Source: Chloroflexota bacterium
GTDB taxonomy: Bacteria; Chloroflexota; Dehalococcoidia; SZUA-161; SpSt-899
Direction: 5' to 3'
DNA length: 38,368 bases
Assembly (NCBI GenBank): GCA_013203045.1
Contig: JABMQN010000128.1
Span: 1 to 38,368, forward strand
Below, in pieces: positions 33,300 to 38,368 of the stretch. A model generated the notes under the pieces. That model made no database searches and was not told where the DNA came from. It worked only from the letters and a program-made list of their open reading frames with translations. Made by a program: the position numbers and the translations under genes. Positions within the stretch are counted from its first letter, which is position 1, and every line of letters starts with the position of its first letter.

Positions 33300-33982
33300 T
33301 AATCGTCGAGCAGAAACCGGTTGATGAAATTCAGAGGATGATTGCACCATACGAAAGGGTCCTGATCCTCGGCTGCGGTACATGCGTGACCGTTTGCAAT
33401 GCCGGTGGAGAGCGTGAGGTGTCTTTCCTCCACGACGCACTGTTGCTGGCCGAGGTGGAGAGCAAAGAGATATCGCATACATTTGTGGAGCACACGGTAA
33501 AAAGGCAATGCGACGAGGAGTTTCTCGACCTGATAGCTGAAGAGGCAAACGATGTAGACGCTATTCTTTCTCTGGCATGCGGTATTGGTGCGCAATCGAT
33601 CGCTGAGCGTTTCCCTGAAATGGTAGTGTTACCCGGTGTGAATACATCTTTCATGGGAATGGCCAAACAGTGGGGAGTCTGGGATGAACGATGCACCGCA
33701 TGTGGAGACTGCCGCCTTGATGATACCGCAGGTATCTGTCCCATAACCCGGTGCACAAAAGGAATCCTCAACGGTCCTTGCGCCGGCACAAAAAATGGAA
33801 AGTGCGAAGTAAGCCCGGAAATGGACTGCGCATGGATACTGATCTATCAGCGTTTGGAGAGATTGGGACAACTGGACAAAATGCGCCGCTACTATCCACC
33901 GAGGAACTTCCGTCCCATACCCAGGCCCAGGCGTATCATGGCAAGCCCAAGTATCGTTGCGGTAGGAGGTAGCCATGGCTAA
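33296..33982 (+). CDS. metV: MetV: zinc/Cys-rich partner of methylene-THF reductase
   Basis: This 228-residue cytoplasmic protein has Cys-rich ends: LGCGTCVTVCNAGG (Cys27, 30, 34) near the N-terminus and CTACGDCRLDDTAGICPITRC plus NGPCAG...GKCEV in the C-terminal half (landmarks only). This is the MetV signature. MetV is needed by the short MetF of acetogens and related anaerobes and binds metal. The start is a TTG at 33296, with GGAGG (33284-33288) seven bases upstream and overlapping the previous stop as TTGA. The end overlaps metF by 8 bp. The three genes therefore behave as one translational unit. Confidence 0.9.
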   Translation: MIIVEQKPVDEIQRMIAPYERVLILGCGTCVTVCNAGGEREVSFLHDALLLAEVESKEISHTFVEHTVKRQCDEEFLDLIAEEANDVDAILSLACGIGAQSIAERFPEMVVLPGVNTSFMGMAKQWGVWDERCTACGDCRLDDTAGICPITRCTKGILNGPCAGTKNGKCEVSPEMDCAWILIYQRLERLGQLDKMRRYYPPRNFRPIPRPRRIMASPSIVAVGGSHG

Positions 33983-34877
33983 ATCGCTATTTGAAGAAAA
34001 ACTCAACTCAGGCAAATTCCTGATAACCACAGAGGTTGGACCGCCAAAAGGAGTCGATATCGAGGAGTTAAAGCACCACATAGACCTGCTAAAAGAAAAG
34101 GTTGACGCCATCAACGTTACTGACCATCAAAGTTCTGTTATGCGTTACCCCTCTCTTGGTGGATGCTTGCTGGTAAAAGAACAGGGTGGTGAACCTATCC
34201 TGCAGATGACCTGCCGAGACCGCAACCGAATGGCACTCCAGGCAGACCTAATGTTCGCACATTCCAGAGGCGTCAATAATGTATTAGCTCTTACTGGCGA
34301 TTCAATAGACGTTGGAGATCACCCAAATGTGAAGCCGGTGTTTGATGTAGAATCAGCCCAACTGCTTAGACTAATCCGAACTCTGGAGTCAGGTAAAGAT
34401 GCTGCCGGGAATGACCTAAAAGGTTCGCCGGAATTTTGCATTGGTGCTTCAGTTCACCCCTCGGCCGATTTCATCGAGCCACAACTGATCAAGTTCGAAA
34501 AGAAAGTTGCCGCCGGAGCGCAGTTTTTCCAGACTCAAGGGATATTCGAACTGGCATCTTTTAGACGATTTATGCAATATGCTTCACAATTCAACGTAAA
34601 AATCCTCGCCGGAATTATCGTTATGGCATCCGCAGGAATGGCTCGATACATGAACAAAAGCGTTCCCGGAATCATCGTTCCTCAAGAAGTCATCGACGAA
34701 CTGGCCACTGCTGAGAAAGGGAAAGGTCTTCAAAAAGGCATAGAGATCGCGGTGAGGTTGATTCGGGGGATAAAGGAGGAAAATCTATGCGATGGCGTAC
34801 ACATAATGGCAGTAGGGAATGAGGGTATTGTACCTGAAATCATCGAAGCTGCTCTAATGGAGCATGCACAGACATAG
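33975..34877 (+). CDS. metF: Methylene-tetrahydrofolate reductase MetF (short, MetV-dependent type)
   Basis: MetF reduces methylene-THF to methyl-THF. The 300-residue TIM-barrel-type flavoprotein has FLITTEVGPPKG near residue 14 with the active-site Glu, VTDHQSS, a QMTCRDRNRMALQ block, LALTGDSIDVGDHP (about 101-114), KKVAAGAQFFQTQGIF and the barrel-closing IAVRLIRGIK. It lacks the C-terminal extension of NADH-dependent forms, which fits dependence on MetV and the MvhD-type electron carrier. ATG at 33975 has AGGAGG just upstream. In a methyl-branch Wood-Ljungdahl context the methyl-THF would go to the corrinoid protein and CO-dehydrogenase/acetyl-CoA synthase, neither of which is in this window. 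Confidence 0.92.
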   Translation: MAKSLFEEKLNSGKFLITTEVGPPKGVDIEELKHHIDLLKEKVDAINVTDHQSSVMRYPSLGGCLLVKEQGGEPILQMTCRDRNRMALQADLMFAHSRGVNNVLALTGDSIDVGDHPNVKPVFDVESAQLLRLIRTLESGKDAAGNDLKGSPEFCIGASVHPSADFIEPQLIKFEKKVAAGAQFFQTQGIFELASFRRFMQYASQFNVKILAGIIVMASAGMARYMNKSVPGIIVPQEVIDELATAEKGKGLQKGIEIAVRLIRGIKEENLCDGVHIMAVGNEGIVPEIIEAALMEHAQT

Positions 34878-34996
34878 AGGTGCAGGAGAACCTCCTGCCA
34901 GGGGTTTCCGGGGGTGTCCCCCGGACATTTACTCCCCCAAGAGTGGGGGGTAGGGGGTTGATAAAAAGTGGATTCCTGCTTCCGCGGGAATTACAC
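34878..34996. repeat. Multi-hairpin GC-rich intergenic element
   Basis: Directly after metF lie three successive palindromes: GCAGGAG-AAC-CTCCTGC (34882-34898), CCGGGGG-TGT-CCCCCGG (34908-34924) and ACTCCCCC..GGGGGGT (34931-34952). A GGATTCCTGCTTCCGCGGGAAT segment, described by its ends only, follows at about 34970. The set resembles a composite of dispersed REP-like units and could stop or stabilise the metF transcript. Confidence 0.55.
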
Positions 34997-35016
34997 CACT
35001 AGGAAAGGAGGAAAAA

Positions 35017-35829
35017 ATGTCTAAGAAAACTGAAAACAAAAAGATACTAATAGTAGATGATGAATCCGATTTTGTGGATGCGTTTCGCATGACCATGAAA
35101 GCTCACTCCAACGAAGTGATCACAACTTCAAGTAGGGCAGAAGCTCAAGAAAAGATGAGTGAGAATCCGGACATCGTGGTTGTGGGGACAATTGGTCCAT
35201 CCGGTGAGGCATTCTCCTTACATAAATGGTTGAAATCGCATCCCCAATACAAGGATATACCACTACTGGTACTGGATGCCAAATATGAAGATCGGCATGA
35301 AAAAGGCTGGAGAAAGTTTGAAGGGATGCAATTGGAAGCAGATGAATTCCTGACCAAGCCAATCGAACCCGCCTTGCTCGTACCGCGCATACAAAATCTT
35401 CTGGAACAAGTTGCCAGACTCATTAAAGTCCTCGTTGCAGACGATCACACTATGGTAAGAGACGGAATATGTGCAGTGCTGGCATTGCAAAAAGATATGT
35501 CGGTAGTGGGTGAGGCCAGTGATGGCAAGGAAGCACTGGAGAAGGTGCCGCGTCTCATGCCTGATATTGCACTATTGGATATTCAGATGCCGGTAATGAG
35601 CGGTGTCCAGGCAACCAAGGAGATAGTCAAGCAATACCCTCAAACCAAGGTTCTCATACTAACACAATATGATGAAGAAGAAAATATGCTCGTCTGCGCA
35701 GAAGCCGGGGCTCTGGGCTTCCTGCCTAAGAAGGCTGCTTCCTCACAACTGGCTACAGGGGTGCGGGCAGTATACGAGGGAACGTATTTCCCCATGAACT
35801 TTGCCGAAATGATCGCTACCAAACATTGA
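35017..35829 (+). CDS. Tandem-receiver protein: pseudo-receiver plus NarL-type receiver, no output domain
   Basis: The 270 residues comprise two receiver domains. The first (residues 8-131) keeps the acidic pair DD14-15 and the KP motif (Lys114-Pro115), but at the phosphoacceptor position VVVGTIGPSGE has Gly57 instead of Asp. It is a pseudo-receiver. The second (residues 135-258) is intact: DDH 142-144, Asp188 in LLDIQMPVMSG, the LTQYD switch region and Lys in FLPKK. The sequence ends where a LuxR-type DNA-binding domain would normally begin. A strong AGGAGG lies before the ATG. It follows the MvhD-MetV-MetF genes after a repeat-filled gap. It may act through protein contacts or as a phosphate sink. 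Confidence 0.9.
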   Translation: MSKKTENKKILIVDDESDFVDAFRMTMKAHSNEVITTSSRAEAQEKMSENPDIVVVGTIGPSGEAFSLHKWLKSHPQYKDIPLLVLDAKYEDRHEKGWRKFEGMQLEADEFLTKPIEPALLVPRIQNLLEQVARLIKVLVADDHTMVRDGICAVLALQKDMSVVGEASDGKEALEKVPRLMPDIALLDIQMPVMSGVQATKEIVKQYPQTKVLILTQYDEEENMLVCAEAGALGFLPKKAASSQLATGVRAVYEGTYFPMNFAEMIATKH

Positions 35830-35869
35830 TGTGCTTTCTTTGTAGACCAGAAATGGAGCCACTTTGCTG

Positions 35870-35904
35870 TTTTGGGGACTGTAATACTTAAATAGTCCCC
35901 AAAA
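35870..35904. terminator. Hairpin in the convergent gap, first of two
   Basis: TTTTGGGGACT (35870-35880) pairs with AGTCCCCAAAA (35894-35904) as an 11-bp perfect stem with a 13-nt loop. The T and A flanks would allow termination in both directions between the receiver gene and lysC. Confidence 0.6.
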
Positions 35905-35917
35905 GCAAATCTGATGT

Positions 35918-35948
35918 GGGGATCCCTTCAATCAATGAAGGGATCCCC
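35918..35948. terminator. Hairpin in the convergent gap, second of two
   Basis: GGGGATCCCTTCA (35918-35930) and TGAAGGGATCCCC (35936-35948) form a perfect 13-bp stem with a 5-nt loop, 14 bp after the lysC stop. It has no T tract, so it may act by structure or serve as an RNA end protector. Confidence 0.6.
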
Positions 35949-35962
35949 GACTAACACCAATC

Positions 35963-37180
35963 TTATTCTGCTTCCAGCTCAAATGCCTTATGCAGTGCCC
36001 GCACCGCCTGAGGAACTTTTTCCTCATCGATAATACAGGTAATTCTGATCTCTGATGTGGATATCAATTCCACATTGATTTCTTCATCGGATAATGCCCT
36101 GAACATCCGAGACGCATAACCCGGTCCGGTTTGCATTCCCGCCCCAATTACACTCACCTTTCCTAGTGTAGAATCACTTACACATTCCTTTGCCCCAATT
36201 GATTCGGCCACAGGTTTGATAATTTGCATTGTGTTATCCACATCATTACTGGCGATAGTGAAAGTTAGATCGGTAATCCTGTTTACGCTCGCATTCTGCA
36301 CAATGCTGTCGACACTAACTCCTGCATTGGCCAACGGTTCGAATATGCTGCTGGCAATTCCTGGCTGATCAGGGACGCCAACGACTGTTATTTTAGCAAT
36401 GTTAGGATCGTGAGCAATCCCACTGACTTTGTTTCTTATTTCCATAGAAGCGCCTCCGTGAATAAGGGTACCGGCATTGTCACTGAATGAAGATGCCACT
36501 AAAATTGGCATGTTGTACACCCAACCCAATTCAACTGCCCGGGAATGCATAACTTTAGCACCTACCGATGCAGATTCCAGCATCTCTTCATAATCTATTC
36601 CCTCCAGCTTCCGTGCTTCAGGAACAATTCTGGGGTCAGCGGTGTAGACTCCTTCAACATCCGTGTATATTTCGCATCGGTCAGCACCGAGAGCTATCGC
36701 GAGTCCTACTGCTGTGGTATCGGAACCGCCACGTCCCAGGGTAGTCACATCCATCGCTTCGGTGATACCCTGGAATCCAGCTACAATTACGATTCTTCCT
36801 CGTTCAAGTTCCTCATTGATACGTTTCGGTGAAATATCGGTGATTCTTGCCCTGTTAAAACTGGCATCTGTTTTGATACCCGCCTGAGCTCCCGTAAGGC
36901 TGATTGCCCTGTGCCTTGCTGATCGCAAAGCCATGGTTAACAAAGTAGCGGTTACGATTTCTCCTGTGGAGAGCAGGGAATCCATCTCACGCCTGTTGGG
37001 ACGAGTGGAAACCTGATTGGCCAGTTCGATAAGACCGTCGGTGGTCTTACCCATCGCTGAAACCACAGCTACCACGCTGTTACCCTGCTCCTTCGCTCGA
37101 ACCAACCGATCAGCAACATTCTGGATCTTCTCGGCATCGGCAACCGAACTTCCGCCATATTTCTGCACTATGATCGCCAT
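35963..37180 (-). CDS. lysC: Aspartokinase LysC (with two ACT domains)
   Basis: LysC phosphorylates aspartate, the entry step to lysine, threonine and methionine. The 405-residue protein has the N-terminal nucleotide site VQKYGGSSVAD (5-15), VVSAMGKTTDGL, a central GRGGSDTTAVGLA and EIYTDVEGVYTADPR, followed by two C-terminal ACT regulatory domains (about 262-335 and 340-405) with VVGVPDQPG and VIGAGMQTGPG. The full-length form implies allosteric feedback by lysine and/or threonine. ATG at 37180. It is divergent from the cysteine-rich gene, with a 160-bp gap that contains the promoter at 37281 for the other direction. Confidence 0.97.
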   Translation of the reverse strand: MAIIVQKYGGSSVADAEKIQNVADRLVRAKEQGNSVVAVVSAMGKTTDGLIELANQVSTRPNRREMDSLLSTGEIVTATLLTMALRSARHRAISLTGAQAGIKTDASFNRARITDISPKRINEELERGRIVIVAGFQGITEAMDVTTLGRGGSDTTAVGLAIALGADRCEIYTDVEGVYTADPRIVPEARKLEGIDYEEMLESASVGAKVMHSRAVELGWVYNMPILVASSFSDNAGTLIHGGASMEIRNKVSGIAHDPNIAKITVVGVPDQPGIASSIFEPLANAGVSVDSIVQNASVNRITDLTFTIASNDVDNTMQIIKPVAESIGAKECVSDSTLGKVSVIGAGMQTGPGYASRMFRALSDEEINVELISTSEIRITCIIDEEKVPQAVRALHKAFELEAE

Positions 37181-37280
37181 CTTCTATCCATCCCAGGTCT
37201 TAAACACTAGTCGAACCTTTCAACGCACCTGCTAAGTATATCACCACACAAGTAATACGTTCAACATGAGCTGTAAAAGT

Positions 37281-37308
37281 TGACAACTACGTTTTTTATG
37301 TTATCTTT
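37281..37308 (+). promoter_or_regulatory. Promoter for the cysteine-rich DUF3795-like gene
   Basis: TTGACA (37281-37286) and TATCTT (37303-37308) are 16 bp apart. The predicted transcript would start about 30 nt before the ATG at 37344, which carries AAAGGAG at 37333-37339. Confidence 0.55.
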
Positions 37309-37360
37309 GTCCCAAATCAATTCGGTTAAATCAAAGGAGCGAAATGGCCGAGACAACTGA

Positions 37361-37367
37361 AAAAAAC
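37361..37367 (+). other. Candidate -1 slippery heptamer A AAA AAC
   Basis: The ATG at 37344 has the only good Shine-Dalgarno here, but its frame runs 49 codons to a TGA at 37491-37493 and makes no recognisable protein. At codons 7-8 of that frame the bases are A AAA AAC in exactly the register for -1 slippage. A -1 shift gives CAC ATG GTT GCC, entering the DUF3795-like frame at 37370. The alternative is a lost A in a run that was once eight. Confidence 0.4.
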
Positions 37368-37369
37368 AC

Positions 37370-37657
37370 ATGGTTGCCTACTGTGGTCTCTATTGCGGAA
37401 GCTGTGGTTCATATAAGAAAGGTAAATGTAAAACCTGTAAAGATGGCAACGGTTTTTCCAGGTGTAAGGTGCGAAAATGCTGCACTGAGTTGAATTACCA
37501 GACCTGCGCCGAATGTGAAAAACTTGAAAACTGCAAAACATTGGATAACTTTATCAGCAAGATCTTTGCTTTAATATTTCGAAGCAATCGGAAGGGGAAT
37601 CTGCGGCAGATTCGAGAAACTGGATTGGAGAAACAGGCTACTTCGAGGGAGAAATAA
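37370..37657 (+). CDS. Cysteine-rich DUF3795-like protein
   Basis: This 95-residue protein opens with MVAYCGLYCGSCGSY and continues with a KGKCKTCK segment, CKVRKCC, CAECEKLENC and a C-terminal FISKIFALIFRSNR. This pattern fits the DUF3795 family of small, probably metal-binding bacterial and archaeal proteins with about a dozen Cys. Their function is unknown. The ATG at 37370 has no ribosome site; a well-placed one serves an ATG at 37344 in a frame shifted by one base. In relatives a short N-terminal stretch usually precedes the VAYCGLYCG motif, which supports either a frameshifted start or a single-base lesion (see the slippery site entry). Confidence 0.75.
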   Translation: MVAYCGLYCGSCGSYKKGKCKTCKDGNGFSRCKVRKCCTELNYQTCAECEKLENCKTLDNFISKIFALIFRSNRKGNLRQIRETGLEKQATSREK

Positions 37658-37734
37658 CGATCAATATACGACTGAATATTGTTCATAAGAATTAGTGGAA
37701 CATACTACTATTCAATCACGTCATATTTGTTGAG

Positions 37735-38205
37735 ATGACTATGGAAAATATTACCTTACCTCTACGAAATGGTTCTTGCACCATAGAATCCGATAAAATT
37801 ACAGTGACAGCAGTCTTTGGATGGAAAGTTGTGGTTGATCAATTCAAACAGGAGATAACACAGCAACTAAGCATCTTTAGATTACCAATTCCCTTGTGGA
37901 AATTTCGATACAAATTTTCTGATGTTTATCGTGTTGGGAGAGTTCGCACAGACAAGCGCGCTATCTGGACAGATGATAGTCTTGGATTCTCATACGATTT
38001 AATACTTTTCTTCAAGTCTGGCTATTCTCTCAAAGTTGCCACAGTGAGTAAATCATACCCTGCCCCAATTGGAGGCTTCCCCGTAATTATCAATATTGGT
38101 ATGATAATTGGCCAGGAATTACAGGGGCTCGGTGACAAACCGATTGAAACTATACACTGCATCGAAGCCACATTCAGAAAGATGATCGGACTGCCTGAGG
38201 ACTAA
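37735..38205 (+). CDS. Unrecognised soluble protein, possibly PH-like beta fold
   Basis: The 156-residue protein has no signal peptide or clear membrane helix. The pattern of alternating short strands (CTIESDKITVTAVFGW, FRYKFSDVYRVGRVRTD, FSYDLILFFKSGYSLKVATV as landmarks) followed by a C-terminal amphipathic helix recalls bacterial PH-like domains, but I do not recognise a family with confidence. There are only two Cys. The ATG at 37735 lies two codons before another ATG at 37741; neither has a strong Shine-Dalgarno. A hairpin follows its stop. Confidence 0.65.
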   Translation: MTMENITLPLRNGSCTIESDKITVTAVFGWKVVVDQFKQEITQQLSIFRLPIPLWKFRYKFSDVYRVGRVRTDKRAIWTDDSLGFSYDLILFFKSGYSLKVATVSKSYPAPIGGFPVIINIGMIIGQELQGLGDKPIETIHCIEATFRKMIGLPED

Positions 38206-38210
38206 TGAAC

Positions 38211-38235
38211 TACCCCGCGGCAGAGCAGCGGGGTA
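38211..38235. terminator. Hairpin after the last complete gene
   Basis: TACCCCGC (38211-38218) and GCGGGGTA (38228-38235) form a perfect 8-bp stem with a 9-nt loop, six bases after the stop at 38205. It lacks a T tract. The unit resembles dispersed CCCCGC palindromes in other genomes. Confidence 0.5.
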
Positions 38236-38267
38236 TCAATTCGGAATTTTGTATGGGGGGTATGCAG

Positions 38268-38366
38268 TTAACTCAACCACCTACTATATGTTGTGATCAC
38301 TTCCAGTGTGGATTTCTTAAAACGATCGTGGCAACGCGCACAACCACACAAAGGCTTGATCTGTAG
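38268..38366 (-). CDS. Possible C-terminal end of a Cys-rich protein entering from the right edge
   Basis: On the minus strand one frame is open from the window edge to a TAA at 38268-38270, about 32 codons. It includes CGCARCHDRF near its start, a compact Cys/His pattern seen in metal-binding proteins, followed by an ordinary soluble tail. The fragment is too short to assign and could be chance. Confidence 0.3.
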   Translation of the reverse strand, partial: LQIKPLCGCARCHDRFKKSTLEVITTYSRWLS

Positions 38367-38368
38367 CT

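Noticed and set aside
33331-33789. Minus-strand open frame opposite metV
   Set aside because: It is antisense to a clear MetV with overlapping coupled neighbours, and has Ser/Pro/Arg-rich shadow composition.
1-38368. CRISPR arrays, rRNA genes, transposases, integrases or prophage genes
   Set aside because: No regularly spaced identical repeats, rRNA-like sequence or recognisable recombinase ORF was seen anywhere in the window.

Overview
This 38.4 kb bacterial window looks chromosomal. It mixes core housekeeping genes (alaS, gltX, aroC, aroE, ruvX, pyrF, glyA, lysC, tRNA-His) with many signalling genes and one anaerobic C1 redox cluster. The MvhD/MetV/MetF-type methylene-tetrahydrofolate reductase cluster, a DUF763 gene and the GC-rich palindromic intergenic repeats suggest an anaerobe of the Chloroflexota (Dehalococcoidia-like). 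That placement is inference from gene content, not from a marker-gene alignment.

Layout. Bases 1-2200 hold a possible gene tail, a small unrecognised gene and a TrpB2-like gene that has lost the PLP lysine. Bases 2262-9859 (minus strand) form one tight cluster in transcription order alaS, ruvX, aroE, mscS-like, aroC, DUF763, tRNA-His. A strong hairpin terminator at 9933-9962 separates it from a second minus-strand operon (9997-16161): a soluble triple-PAS hybrid histidine kinase with two receivers, a stand-alone HPt protein, and a PilB/GspE-type motor ATPase with a receiver domain at each end. Together these have all the parts of a phosphorelay that ends on a pilus or secretion motor. I think this is the most interesting system in the window.

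Bases 16442-24157 (plus strand) carry an RDD membrane protein, gltX, pyrF, a DUF47/PhoU-like gene with a Pit phosphate transporter, glyA, and a nicotinamidase-nicotinate phosphoribosyltransferase fusion. Bases 24338-28963 hold two two-component systems. The first is a PAS-GAF NarX-type kinase cut by an in-frame TAA one codon after the HD of its H-box, followed by a NarL-type regulator. The second is a PhoB/PhoR-like pair preceded by three 7-mers repeated every 11 bp, resembling a Pho box. A similar 11-bp-phased array precedes the exported SIMPL-domain gene at 29338.

Bases 30445-31001 are a YefM/YoeB-type toxin-antitoxin pair with a palindromic operator inside its promoter. Bases 31182-34877 encode a GltD-like flavoprotein fused to ferredoxin and MvhD domains, then MetV and MetF, all translationally coupled: a plausible redox complex for the methyl branch of the Wood-Ljungdahl pathway. 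Next come a double-receiver protein with a dead first receiver, convergent lysC, a DUF3795-type cysteine-rich gene with a possible -1 frameshift at its start, and an unrecognised gene. Several intergenic gaps contain palindromic or REP/MITE-like elements. I saw no CRISPR array, rRNA, transposase or prophage gene.
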